64,000 nt of DNA from Ptychodera flava (GCF_041260155.1 NC_091931.1:30779041-30843040), one strand, 5' to 3'. Positions 25,403 through 37,125 are shown, counted from the first letter of the stretch. Numbers and translations: made by a program. The notes: generated from the letters alone by a model not told the origin.

Positions 25403-25480
25403 CTTCAAAGTGTTAAAATATGCTACAAAACGTGAACTGGAATGCTGTGAGCAATTTTACGGAGAGCGCCAAATCAAAAC
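25403..25480 (-). promoter_or_regulatory. Putative non-coding first exon/promoter of NLR-A
   Basis: On the minus strand an AACACTTTGAAG|GTAAGG donor at 25,403 lines up with TACAAG|GTGAGT at 54,087 upstream of NLR-B. Similarity continues for about 230 bases beyond (for example TTTTTTGAAGGGTTGATTAT-like text). No shared ATG frame is evident, so this is read as 5' UTR and promoter. The upstream exon limit is a guess. Confidence 0.4.
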
Positions 25481-25639
25481 CTCAAAGAACCAGATTAACT
25501 GTTGCCACAAGACTAAGTTTTTTTGTCTGTTTCAATTGAGGATAGTGACTGTGCCAGCTCATAACTTAGTTCAAAGGTTACTTTTTATAGAATGGTCTAC
25601 TTTTTTGAAGGGTTGATTATCAACGGGTTGCGCGTTTTA

Positions 25640-26316
25640 ACTCTTCTGCTATAGTTGAGATATACTTAACAGCTAACCTGTTGTCCCCCGGCGAATGAAG
25701 ACACGCTCGAAAGAAACTCCTCAAAACTTTTACAAGAGGATTCATAAGAGTCATTACATATGCAGTTTCAGTCAGAAAGGCCGGGCACGCCTTTCCGAAT
25801 CCGTTGCCCTACCTAATTGCTCTTTGATCAAGCAAATTAAATGTATAGTTGCACGATAAAGAATTAACTCTTAGTTAATACATTACTAGTTGTACCAGGA
25901 TGTATCGTTACTCTTTGAACCAGCATCAAAAGGAGATACAATGGTTTCCTTATCAGAACGGGTGCACCAAATTAAACGTCGTCTGTGATAAACCACACAT
26001 TTATCACCCTTTTTATGGCACAACAAATTATGTCGGCTCTGCTCTCCTTTGGCAGAATTGAGGAAGATAATATATTGTTTTATTGCATCCGGTACATAAC
26101 GGTCCAGTATTTTAGCCGCCAATTGTAATTGCCAGCTGCATGTACAAACTCTACTGCAGATTCGGAAACCTACCAGCCAGATTCAATGTCACTTCAATAT
26201 CAAAGGTCTCAAGAACAGCTAGTCACACTCGGTGATATCGGTGAGGAGTTACACACGCATAGGCCGTGCCGTTTTCCCTGTTTTCCATATTTGGTCGAGA
26301 CTCAGGAAACACAACG
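25640..26316. other. Intergenic stretch, nothing recognised
   Basis: AT-rich sequence between the NLR-A upstream region and the second FAM47E tail. Two short frames (25,886-26,122 minus; 26,129-26,392 plus) have no recognisable motif or splice support. Confidence 0.5.
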
Positions 26317-27050
26317 CACATGTGACACAGATGATGCACACATGTGCAAGGTACTCAGCAGCTCAATGTACACAATATCCTTGTTTGTATGATATTTTTG
26401 ATTAATAAAGGAAAGTAAAAAGTTACCCTGTGGCTTTTCTTTATTTTTTGTCAGTGATAGTCATGTAATACAGTGTGCTTCTCATGCATGTGTCCTTGTG
26501 CATCAGAGTCTACTGTAGAATAATTATATAAAACTACACAATATCAACCCTGTTAACTTTAACGAAAGATTTTTCCTAGGAAATGATCATGTCAGCGTTT
26601 GGAGTAAATATACTTTTCTATTTTATTTGACCTGTTATTTTTACATATCAACACAGCATCCAAGATGTATAGTTTTACAATAATTAGGCATCATACTATT
26701 TCAAATCAGCAATAATATTTATTTTGGGTTTTTCCTACTCTGTACGTACAAAACTGTATCAGGCAAAAAGTGAGTTTTTAATTGCTTTTAATTTCTTTTC
26801 TCTGATATTGCTCTATATTAATGTATGGCCCAGACATGTATTGCAAACGAACCTGTTGCATGTGTTTGGCAGCTCACAACTCAAATCAATCAACATAGGG
26901 TAAGCTTATAGAAAAGTTAGCAAAGTCGGTTCAAAAGAGAGCAACTTGTAAAACGTCAGGTAGAAAGTAGAGCTATGTCAAGAATGTAATGTCAACTGCA
27001 GTCTGTTGGCGTTGTTTTCAGCACCTGGATGATTTATAGGGTACTATGGT

Positions 27051-27555
27051 GCCCACGCTATTGTCACTTAGCGTGGTTGTGATGTAGCTATTATCGGATA
27101 CGTACACTCTGTGGCAGGGAACGTCGGGCAGTAGACGTATAAGAGACGGCAACGGTACACAGAAATACTCTAAGTCGTAGTACTTTATTCAGCTGAGTAA
27201 CACGAGTTACACGGTAAACTTCTATGACCTACACTAGTCGTCAGGGTCACGGTTGAACGTCGTCTCGGGGCGTCGTCGGTAATGTCCGTCTAACAAGTCA
27301 AAATGCACAGTTTATATTGAGTTTCAGAAACTGCAAAGTCATGGGTCTATAATTAACTAAGAACAATCGGAAAGTCAAATCGCTCTTGTAGAATGTCAAA
27401 CAGGGGTAAAGGTCGTCCAGGCATTGATAATAACTTCAGGAGTTGAAACAATAAAGGTCACGAAAACGAACACGGGAGATAACGTGCAGGGTTACTGTGG
27501 GTCGTTACAGTCAAATTCAAAGGTTAAATTCTAAGCATTTATATGGCTACGTCAC
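27051..27555. mobile_element. 505-bp insert with 8-bp flanking repeat; possible solo LTR
   Basis: ACTATGGT stands at 27,043-27,050 and 27,556-27,563. Copy A lacks the segment. Read on the minus strand it holds a TATA-like ATATAAACTG and, further on, a GAATAAAGTAC poly(A)-like motif, a spacing seen in LTRs, but the termini are not a clean TG...CA pair. No coding content. The LTR reading is weak. Confidence 0.35.
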
Positions 27556-27829
27556 ACTATGGTCAATCTGTGTGTTTGTGTGTGAGGTGAGTGTCGTCGT
27601 CAGGAAGTACCTTCTCTAATTTCCTTATACAGGGAAGATCATCAAAGTTGTACAGATGCCTATATATGTTCATTTACTTTTTTGAGCAGCACACACGTAT
27701 CGTGTAGATAACACAATAGATCAACAAAAAGAGAAGACTCATTGGAGTGTTTGAATATGTATGTGCGTCTACTCATCACTGGCCGGGAAAAGGTGTAAGG
27801 TCTACTTCGAGGCATTTCACGTCCGATTT

Positions 27830-30800
27830 TTACTGTATTTTCTCTTTTCTCCTACACACATGACAACACAGCTTACATATTTTCGCAGCAATGTAAACAA
27901 CAATCCCGCAAACAACTAAACAAAACGCAAAAACATCGACGAGGAAGTATTGGAAAATGTTCAAATCAAACGACGCCGGTCGAAGATGTTGACCACCATG
28001 TCTCAGCACATACTCAGTCCAATAGACAGCGCTCTCACCGGCAGTCATCGGTTGGTTTCGGTGGATTCGTGATAATCTCATAGCATTCTCCTTAAAACTG
28101 AAACAAAGAAGAAGTGATACAGTATTTTCATGACATTGGAATAAATAGCAACATCGTGACTAAAATTTGACAGCAAGCATTGTATGAAAATATTTACGCC
28201 GAATTACATACTTTTTGTGGCTTAGATTTATTAAATGAATGCACTCGGAAACCTGACATAATTTATGCAATGTAGCCTGGTTCTTTCTCTAGTACATTAT
28301 CTATTCAATAACTTACAAAGACAATGAAAGGATGAAATGGGAACTACCTTTTGTCATGTACCACAGTCGTGACAGCTTTATATAACTGATCCTCCGTTAG
28401 GGTCACGATGTCTACTGTCAATGCCATTCCCCGATCGACCAGTCTGGCGAAATTGTCGGAGTTGTCCGCAAATAAAGGTACTCCTACGACCGGTATGCCG
28501 TGGTAAATGGCCTCGTAAACACTGTTCATGCCCCCATGAGCGACGAAGGCTTTCGTTTTAGGGTGACCTGAAAGTGCGGTTGGTTTAGATATAGGCCTAA
28601 TTAGACATTAACTCGAATGCAACTGAAGATGGGGAGGGGGCTGTAAAGACCTTGATTGTTATCATAACATTTGGATCACTGAAACTACGCTTGTGATATC
28701 ACTTTACAGTCTTTGATACTTTATTATGCTAATCTGAACGAATTTAATCTGTAGCTAGGAAGAGAGCACTATTGAGAAACAATTACGTTGTGACGTATTT
28801 CTCGTGTTTGAACTCTTCCATGCGACAGTTCACTGCTATGAAAGCTATCGCGTTCAGTCATAGTGTGCAAATTTACGAAAGTCAATTTTCGATTAGGCCT
28901 ACTTAAAACATGAATTAAACAACTTCTTTACACATATTTAATTGGATTTTTCAAGTGTTGCTGCTTGTTTAAAAAACTGAGAATTTTTCTAACATTTACT
29001 CGTGGTCTGTTGACCATTGGAGCACAACTTTAAAGTAGAACGCGCGTCGGGGACACAAATTTGGACTCTCAAAGTTTTACATTTCTTTTCTGGTATAGCA
29101 CTTGTGGGGGTTCATTTTAAAGCTCTTGTTGTAAGAAAACTTTTCACCGGTTTATATTTCTCGAAATTCGAAAATTTTATTTTTCTCCATACAGTTAACG
29201 CAGTGATGGCAGCCATTTTGAATTTTAAATATTGGCAAATCTTGAGTTATTTGTTTCCCTAGTGCCAAAATTTGCACGATGACCCCCGATTTTTATTCTT
29301 GATTTAGAAAGAGAATGGTTGAAAGATTCCTAAAGGAAAGTTTGAGCAAAAGTTTAAGTCTTTCACTGTCGAGGCGCGAACTACCTTAACAGGTAGGATT
29401 ATATAAAAGGCTCTCTAGAAAAATGTAAGTGATTTAGAGATTGTGTTTACCTACCCAGAAGATCATTCTGTGGAATCCATTTGGCAAGTTTAGTATTGTC
29501 TCCGACGCCTGGTGGCGGAGGACCGTCGTACCGCATGATGACTTTCTGTGGAAGTCTCGCAAACGCTCTCACAAATAGTTCGGCTTTCCCAGGGTTGAGC
29601 GCTATATTAGCATGCGATCCAAACGAGAACACTACAACTCCGTTCTCCGCTGACCCAATAAACTCTTCCCAATCCTACAGGCCGTTTTATAAAAACAAGC
29701 GACCTAGCGGCCGATATAGCTCCGCTGTGTTTATGTAAAGAATAACTATTTTTTACACATGTTGATGAAGAAGGTGGAAATCTTTGATAGCTCAATGCAG
29801 AGGCCAGAAAAAAAGTGGCTAAAATAAGCTGCAAAAATACACAATTGAAGATTTCATCATACTTTGAATATATGACATCCGATCATCCCTAAGAACATGT
29901 CAACCAAAGCTATCTGATGAGTAGTTTTTTGAGAATAAAATTTTCTGACCATAAATGGCAACAATTACCCCAAAAAATGAAATTGCAGATTTCATCTTAT
30001 TTCAAGAGATCAAATTTAGTTCATAACTTCATCTATAGAAACCTGTGTACCAAATTTCAAAGCTGTTAGACCAGTACTTTTTTGAGAAACACATTTTTTG
30101 ACCAAAAATGGGAAAAAATTGCCCCAAAAATTCAAATTGCAGATTTCATCATTATTTTTTAATAAATATCATTTAGTTCATCTATAGAAACCTGTATACC
30201 AAATTTCAAAGCTATCGGATGAGTAGTTTTGGAAATACATTTTTTGACCAAAAATGGCAAAAATTGCCCCAAAAATACAAAATTACAGATTTCATCAGAA
30301 ATTCAATATATATTACTTAGCTCATCTGTAGAAACCTGTATACCAAATTTCAAAGCTATCAGACCTGTAATTTTTGAGAAACACATTTTTTGACCAAAAA
30401 TGGCAAAAATTGCCCCAAAATTACAAAATTGCAGATTTCATCATAATTTCAACAAATATCATTAAGGTGATCTGTAAAAACCTGTATACCAAATTGCAAA
30501 GCTATCAGACGAGTAGTTTTGGAAATACACATTTTTTGACCAAAATTGGCAAAAATTGCCCCAAAAATACAAAATTGCAGATTTCATCACAATTCCAATA
30601 AATATCATGTACTTTATCTGTAGGAACCTGTATACCAAATTTGAAAGCTATCAGATAAATAGTTTGGAAATACGCATTTTTTGACCAAAAATGGCAAAAA
30701 TTGCCCCAAAAATACAAAATTTCAGATTTCATCAGAAATTCAATATATATTACTCAGTTCATCTATAGAAACGTGTATACCAAATTTCAAAACTATTAGA

Positions 30801-32860
30801 CCAGTACTTTTTGAGAAATACATTTTTTGGCCAAAAATGGCAAAAAAAAATTGCCTTAAAAATGCAAATTTGCATATTTCTGCACAATTTGAACAAATCT
30901 GAAATAGATCATCCCTAGGGACATATGTACCAAATATCAAAGCTATCTGACTGGTAGTTTTGAAGAAGAAGATTTTTAAAGATTTTTTTACCAAAAATGA
31001 CAAAAATTGCCTTAAAAATACAAATATGCAAATTTCACCACGATTTGAACAAATCTGACTGAAGTCACCCTAAGTGAACTGCATGTCAAATTTCAAAGCA
31101 ATCGGACAAGCGGTTTCAGAGAAGAAGATTTTTTACCAAAAACACCAAAAATTGCCCCAAAAATACAAATATGCAAATTTCACCACGATTTGAACAAACT
31201 TAAGTGTGGTCACCCCAAGTGAACTGCATATAAAATTTCAAAGCAATTGGACTTGCAGTTTCAGAGGAGAAGGCAATTGTTGACGGACGACGACGACGAC
31301 GACGGACGACGGACGACGACGGACGACGACGGAAAATCAACCTATTTGATAAGCTCCGCGTCGCTGACAGCGGAGCTAAAAAAATACAATGAAAATTGAT
31401 AGTTTTTGCAAATTTTGTCGATGGTCATAGCATTTGCATGTTTCAAATTTGCGAGTTCCCACCCAATCCCACCCCTACGTGACTCGAGGACTCGTTTTGG
31501 ATATATCTACTATACTGTATACACACTCTAAAGCAACTTTAGTAGAAAGTCATACAGCCATGAAAGGAGACTTGCTTCAAGTCTGTGGGCATATACATGT
31601 AATATCAACACAGAGTAAATTGAAGGAATAAAATTCAGTAGACTGTCGTGTTTGTGGTGTGGTAGGCTATTCTGTAGATCGATGAGTGAACGTGATGGCC
31701 ACAGCTAGGCCAGCCATGCAGTCACTGCTGCCGAGAAAAGCCAAGAGATGGGTCCCAGTCTACCATGGAAGCGAAAATTTGACAATGGTGTTGTACCAGA
31801 CATCGCTGTTGTTGTATCATCGGTATACATCAATCACTTTGGTTGTAGATTTTCTCAACTTGCTTTAAAATTTTGCAAGCACTCAGAAGGGCAAAAATAA
31901 CACCATATTAACAGCAGTAAATGTAAAACAAAATATATTTGCAATAAACACTGCAAATTGCTATGTCTTTCAGACCTTAGTTAATGGCGACGCTGGTCCT
32001 GCGAGCAGTCCCCCGATGTGTACTGCATGAGGCATGGACGGGCGTGGAAACTCAAATGCAAAATCAAAGCAGAAAAATGCCATCTCTGAACTCCCGAGCA
32101 GTTCGTGTAGACTTGCGTCCGGCCGTATGTTGTGCGTGTCCTTCAAACTTTTGTATGGTTTCAGCATAACGTGGTTAAATACAAAGTACGATAAGAGGTA
32201 ATGTCCAAAGTTTCTCAAGCGCTGAACGAAGGTCATTTTGTCCATCAGTCCTGACATCAATGCTGTAACATAGGATGGGTAAGAAGGAATTCCATGGAAA
32301 GAACCATCCAGCATTGGGATGATTCTTTGGGTCGAGACAGAGATGAATGGAATATTGAGTTTGTGCACAACCAATGCATGGCAAAGGTGGAAGGAATTGG
32401 CCACAATGAGATCGTAATTAGATTCGTCTAATCTCAAGAAAAGGTCATTGTCCTCAAGTAGCATTTCGCAATCAACTGACAGTTGCTTGATGTTAGCAAA
32501 TATATCCCAGAAATCTACGCTACCGTCAAAGACGCCTCTTGAAGCACGTAAGTACGATTGTATAAAGTCACTATTGAAGATGCTCTGGTATTCCTCAAAG
32601 GAGAAGACTGACTTATCCTGCTCAAGCCTCTTGCCGTGTAAGGCATTGAAACCTTCATTGGTGACCATTGTGATGTTGTGTCCTCGTTCGGTCAGTAGTT
32701 TGCCGATCTTGGCCATGAACAAGTAGTGACTTCCGACTGGTACCCCAGGCAGAATCAAGATTTTACTACTTGACGACACTTGGAAACACATGATGCAAAC
32801 CACTGTGCGCATTAGTACGCTGCTTAAAGGCGCCGAACGTCGTTGCAAAATGGAGACCAT
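27830..32860 (-). CDS. UGT-B: ER UDP-glycosyltransferase, four exons, intact
   Basis: Exons 32860-31976, 29674-29455, 28567-28348 and 28097-27830, with GT-AG splice sites and consistent phases, give about 530 residues. The frame is open upstream to 32,944; the start chosen (MVSILQRRS) best matches UGT-C's start and gives a signal-like N-terminus. GT1-family features in order: the acceptor-half His in PVGSHYLF (about residue 45), [35 protein letters not shown], the donor-binding [28 protein letters not shown], and a C-terminal membrane helix with KEKIQ (KxKxx retrieval). Such enzymes sit in the ER membrane facing the lumen and transfer sugar from UDP-sugar to lipophilic acceptors. Wording is closest, from memory, to UGT8/UGT3-type proteins; the sugar cannot be told. 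Where vertebrate UGTs have Asp in a TDP/VDP motif, this reads VANSFHLC. Intron 1 is lengthened by element H4. Confidence 0.85.
29030..29389. mobile_element. 352-bp TTAA-flanked MITE with a dated empty site
   Basis: TTAA at 29,030-29,033 and 29,386-29,389 brackets inverted ends AGTAGAACGCGCGTC and GGTAGTTCGCGCC. Copy A has one TTAA at 14,351-14,354 with the same flanks (GAGCACAA upstream, CAGGTAGGATTATATA downstream) and no insert. TTAA duplication is typical of piggyBac-type transposition. Related copies: 6,490-6,778 and about 61,320-61,620. Confidence 0.85.
29717..31379 (+). mobile_element. Repeat-core element (HINE/Helentron-like candidate), H4
   Basis: Perfect 12-bp inverted ends TAGCTCCGCTGT (29,717-29,728) and ACAGCGGAGCTA (31,367-31,378). 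The core is about nine tandem units of 144-155 bases, marked by ATTGCCCCAAAAAT, ACCAAATTTCAAAGC and TTTTTTGACCAAAAATGG. A (GACGAC/GACGGAC)n tract lies at 31,285-31,331, then a hairpin (AGCTCCGC...GCGGAGCT) ending in CTAA. Subterminal inverted repeats, core tandem units, microsatellite and a 3' hairpin with CTRR match published descriptions of non-autonomous Helentrons. It sits in intron 1 of UGT-B; UGT-C's matching intron is only 373 bases and lacks it. Confidence 0.6.
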
Positions 32861-33240
32861 CATGATGATTAATCTTGTGGAATACGTACGGAAGGTCTTT
32901 GTGGTATGAGTACGCCGTGAGCCTAAAGTCACGTTCGAGGTCACAGTTCACAGCTGAAAAGAAAATCACGCCGTCGCCGTTCAGACGACTGTAAGAGTGA
33001 ACAAGCGTGTTTTGCCCGATGGCAGAGCGACGGATAGGTCAGGGTAAGGTAACGGTGCAGCGGTTACCCTGTGAGCATGGACTAGTACTGCCCAAAGTGT
33101 GCAGGCCGCGGTCCAAAAGGCAGAGCGATAAACAATTCAGTTTCAAAGTTCACCTTAGCAAAATTAGCGGCGCTGTTCACTGACAGCTGAGCCCTAATAA
33201 GGTCATAAGGTCGAGTCCATTGTCCAGTAAACTATGTTGT
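32861..33240. other. Upstream region of UGT-B
   Basis: No gene seen. The UGT-B frame stays open to 32,944. Beyond that is mixed sequence of higher GC content that should hold the promoter; no clear TATA box could be chosen. Confidence 0.4.
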
Positions 33241-33296
33241 CGAACCTTTGCTGAACCCTCTATACATACATATATACATATATACATATATATATA

Positions 33297-33361
<65 letters not shown>
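33241..33361. repeat. (TA)n array at the LINE 3' end
   Basis: The CGAACCTTTGCTGAACCCT motif, then TATACATA units and about 75 bases of TA, directly abutting the 3' end of the LINE. Confidence 0.8.
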
Positions 33362-33362
<1 letters not shown>

Positions 33363-35454
33363 GTAAAAAGTAAAGTAAGCCTTTATTGAAATCGTATCCC
33401 AGTTGGGATCTTGATCATAAAGTACAATAAAGGTTTTGCAAAAACAACAATGAATAGTTTACTTTGTTTTTTCATTTTGTCTTGTCTGAGTTTAAAACAT
33501 GTATGTATGTATTTTCCCAATTCACATAGTGATGCTTTATCTGTCCTTGAAAAGATGCTTATAAGGTCTTGTGTGCCTCTGAATGCGTTTTTACAAATGT
33601 TTAGTTTACTGAAAAAATCATGTCTAATGTCTGTGTAGCCTTTGCAATGAAAAAGAAAATGTATCTCATCTTCTACTTGTTTGTTTTGGCAAATTGGGCA
33701 TGCTCTGTCTATGACATCAAGGTTTCTATATCTACCTGTTTCTATGTGTAGTATGTGTGCACTAATGCGTAACTTACACAGGGCTGATCTGTGATCTGGG
33801 TTTTTTTATGACATGAAGGTAGCTTTCGAGAGAGAAATCTTTTTTCAACTCTCTGTATGTGCGAAGTTTATTTTTATGGTGCCCTTGTCTGGTATCATCA
33901 TGAATCAATTCAAATGCACATTTTTCAAATAGCTGTTTACCTTTTACATTGGAAATCGTTTTTAAACTGTTTGTCATTTTCTATTTTTATATTCATGGCA
34001 TCTCAAATATTTATGAGCAGCAACGATTGTTTAATTCCTGACACCCAATTATCTGTATGTGCATTGTCCAGTTGACAACCCAGATCATATGCCTCACGAG
34101 TCAGTGTTGTATCTGCTTTCTTACTTATTTTTACCAATATTTGACCATTTGTGTCATGCTTGAAACAATTAGAGGATATCTACCCAGTTCCATTAAACAT
34201 GCTATGTTGGATGCTTTGTTATTCACTTTAAGTATGTGCTTGCAAAATTTAATGAGCAACTTTTCAATTGTGTTTGTTAAGTTTGTGAGTATGGTTTTTG
34301 CATTTGTGCACATGTCCGCAGTCCATACTTCTGTACAGTATAGCAGAATAGGTTTTATCATGGCATCAAACATTTGTAAATGGACCTTAATTGGAATATT
34401 TGATTCTGCAAAGAGTAACTGTCTCAATTTAAAACATGCCTTCATAGCTCTGTTTTTCAAATCAATTTGTGCTCTGTTTAGTTTTCCTGTAATATTTAAC
34501 TTTATGCCAAGGTAAGTATATGTTGACACATTTTCCAACTCATTACCATGTATAGTAAATTTAAATTTGTTGAAAATTTTCCCCGATTTGTTGAAAACCA
34601 TGATTTTTGATTTGAGAATGTTTATGCCTAAATGCCATTTTTCACAATAATGCCCTACTGAATTTATAGCATTCCATAGCCCCGTAGATGTCCCAGATAG
34701 TAGAAGTAAGTCATCGGCATAAAGTAGACATGATAAAGTACTCCGTAATAAAGTTGGTGGGTCATTGGTGACACAATTAAGCGAATCTTTTATGTCATTA
34801 ATGTATAGGTTAAAAAGCAGTGGGCTTAAGCCATCACCTTGCCTTATTCCTCTCTCCATGGGAAACTGTTCAGTGAGTCCCTCTTTCACCCTAATGCAAC
34901 CCTTCGAATTTAAATAAATTGACTTTATGATGTTATAAAATTTCCCTGTGATACCATACTTTATTAATTTGTGTAGAAGCTCCACATGCCAATTCAATCA
35001 AAGGCTTTCTGAAAGTCTATGAAACAGCCAAAATATATTTCCCCTTACTCAGATACTTTGTAAGTAATTGTTTTATTATTAAATTAGTAATTGTTTTAGT
35101 ATATGATCACATGTACTAAACTCTGGCATAAAGCCAATTTGTTCCCTAATTATAAGGTTTTCATTTTTAATATGAGTAATTAGTCTTTGTTTTAGAACTG
35201 AAGTAAAAAGTTTACTAATTGTACTTAGCAATGTTATCCCTCTGTAATTTCTCGGGTCATTTTTGTCTCCTTTTTTATATATCGGTACAATAATGCCTGT
35301 ATTCCATGCATCAGGAAAGTGACCGCTAGCTAAGATTATGTTGAATAGAGTTTTGATTTGTTTAATTAATACATGTCTACTTGCTTTTATCATTTCATTT
35401 GTTATTTTATCCATACCCAGGGCTTTCCTGTTCTTTAAAGTACTGATGGCTTTT

Positions 35455-35456
<2 letters not shown>
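33362..35456 (-). mobile_element. 5'-truncated non-LTR retrotransposon (LINE), reverse transcriptase part
   Basis: Minus-strand reverse transcriptase. 35,414-35,079 carries GIIVPIYKKGD, RNYRGITLLSTISKLF and EQIGF. 34,997-34,131 carries RGIRQGDGLSPLLFNLYIND, the catalytic LLYADDLLLLSG (YADD codons at 34,710-34,721) and YTYLGIKL. The C-terminal part (to about 33,420) has a CPIC...HFLFHC zinc-finger-like motif. The endonuclease and N-terminal RT region are missing. The frame is interrupted near 35,000-35,080, where a short tandem duplication around AAACAATTACT and a frame change split the RT, and again near 34,000-34,130. The 3' end (AATAAAGGCTTACTTTAC) runs straight into (TA)n, not poly(A). Clade not resolved. 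An old, dead copy lying between UGT-B and UGT-C. Confidence 0.85.
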
Positions 35457-35539
<83 letters not shown>

Positions 35540-35568
35540 GTGTGTGTGTTGTGTGTGTGTGTGTGTGT

Positions 35569-35607
<39 letters not shown>
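35457..35607. repeat. (TG)n(TA)n(TG)n array at the truncated LINE end
   Basis: TA core (35,466-35,528) flanked by TG runs, longest at 35,527-35,607. Frames through it are artefacts. TA arrays on both sides suggest that the LINE landed in a TA/TG microsatellite. Confidence 0.85.
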
Positions 35608-35610
<3 letters not shown>

Positions 35611-35783
35611 CATGATAATCATACTTAACATATCCGACTTTATTCTATCTTTTGACCCTTTTTACACTTGTTCTAATATTGTTGCAAACGAGCAGTTGCT
35701 GATGTTGTTCGACTTATTGAAAGATGTTTAAAAACGGTCAGAAAATGCCAAATATCAGAAGACTAACCAATATCATGGATAAG

Positions 35784-35900
35784 GTTACCTTTTTTCACGT
35801 GTCACAGTTGCGACTGCCTCACACGCACAGCCAATCCTCTGTTAAGGTGATGATGCTCACTGTTAGTGCCATACTCTTAGCAACCAGTCTGGCCATGTAT
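35784..35900 (-). pseudogene. Relic of a UGT exon 3 (end of exon)
   Basis: The plus strand reads AGGTTACCTTTTTTCACGTG, then GTCACAGTTGCGACTGCCT, GTTAAGGTGATGATGCTCAC, GTTAGTGCCAT and CAACCAGTCTGGCCAT. This parallels the 3' part of exon 3 in UGT-B and UGT-C (donor, DKR end, TV-DIVTLTE region, ARLVD region), with scattered changes. The rest of the exon and its neighbours are gone. It marks a fourth UGT copy that once lay between UGT-B and UGT-C. Confidence 0.7.
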
Positions 35901-35966
35901 ATTTCCATCGCTATCAGTATATTGACCCCTTACTGTACATTATATATACATGTATTGACATGAACA

Positions 35967-36160
35967 TTAAAGGTATACAGTCACCTGTAATCTAAATATT
36001 CCCATATATGGTCAAAGGGACGTTCCTTGGTATTCAAAATGCCCATGTGAGGGCGCTGTTTTTAAAAAGCGGCCACCCGCTTAAAATCTGTGATTGGTTA
36101 AGATTTTCTCTTTCCATGGTAACTGTGGCAAAATTGGAACAGGTGACAGTATACCTTTAA
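35967..36160. mobile_element. TTAA-flanked MITE, 194 bp with its TTAA ends
   Basis: TTAAAGGTATACAGTCACC at the left and GGTGACAGTATACCTTTAA at the right are inverted copies beginning and ending in TTAA. It has the same target type as the elements at 18,485 and 29,030 but a different terminal sequence, so it is another family. The interior has an ACCAATC-type (inverted CCAAT) box and no coding frame. Confidence 0.8.
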
Positions 36161-36620
36161 GAACATCATATATCTTGTGTTGAATTGGTAATGAGCCTGC
36201 ACCAATTAGCTTTATTGGTTTTCAAGTATCTGGTATGAGACTGTTGATATTAAAAACTTCAAATACATTATGGTAAATATAACTGAAATGCCTTACTTTA
36301 TTAGTAAGACATAGCCAACATAGAGTAGATGAAATTTGAGTCTACTATCGTATGTTTTGCACAGTGTTGGCCCGTGTATAGGTTGGAGGCTAAGCCAAAT
36401 CCAATTGGTAAGCACTACCCAAATGTTTATTTGAAAGCTGTTAACATTGGAACTTCTAATGAAAATAGTGCACTGCATGTATTATTTGAAACGCCACCAT
36501 GGAGTAAACTAATTTCTCTCGGTATTATGTTCTTCCTTTACATGGACCCCAATGTATAAGGTATAGGCTAAGACATGTCATAGACAAACACCTTCAAAAG
36601 TTTTATTTTAAGGCTATTAA

Positions 36621-37045
36621 GGGACTGGTCAGTTTCTTCGGCCTGGGGTGGATTCGTGGGGGTCACCCTGTTTTTGACTTTGGTGATAGGGGGACACCAT
36701 GTTTTTGAAATGCCAAACAGGAGGTTAAGTGTGTTTTTGAATATTAACACGGACTCATACTTGCCTAAAATGCATCGTGCCAGCCACATATTTCATCATT
36801 CAGTTTCATTTTTTTGCGCGCCATTCGGGTGGCGTAACTTTAATAATAATAAGACATATTTTTCAGAGCCCCCTCCAAGTGCGAAACTTATATCAGAGAT
36901 ATCTGGGTGTTTAATTTCGGGGTGCCATTCAGGCGCAGTACTTTAATATATAGAGATATATGTCAGAAATATCTTGATGTCTGTAAATTGAAAGTCTGTT
37001 TTGCAAAACACACATGACTGAATGTTTAAAATATACCCCAAAAAG

Positions 37046-37125
<80 letters not shown>

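Larger units (their letters stand above)
26317..29403. repeat. Segmental duplication, copy B (FAM47E tail relic plus UGT-B 3' half)
   Basis: Begins with a copy of the FAM47E-like 3' UTR end, including GGTACTCAGCAGCTCA, TATCCTTGTTTGTATGATAT and its AATAAA. It then follows copy A block by block through UGT exons 4 and 3 to CAGGTAGGATTATATA at about 29,403. No FAM47E coding exon came along. Private insertions are the 27,051-27,555 insert and the TTAA element at 29,030-29,389. Confidence 0.8.
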
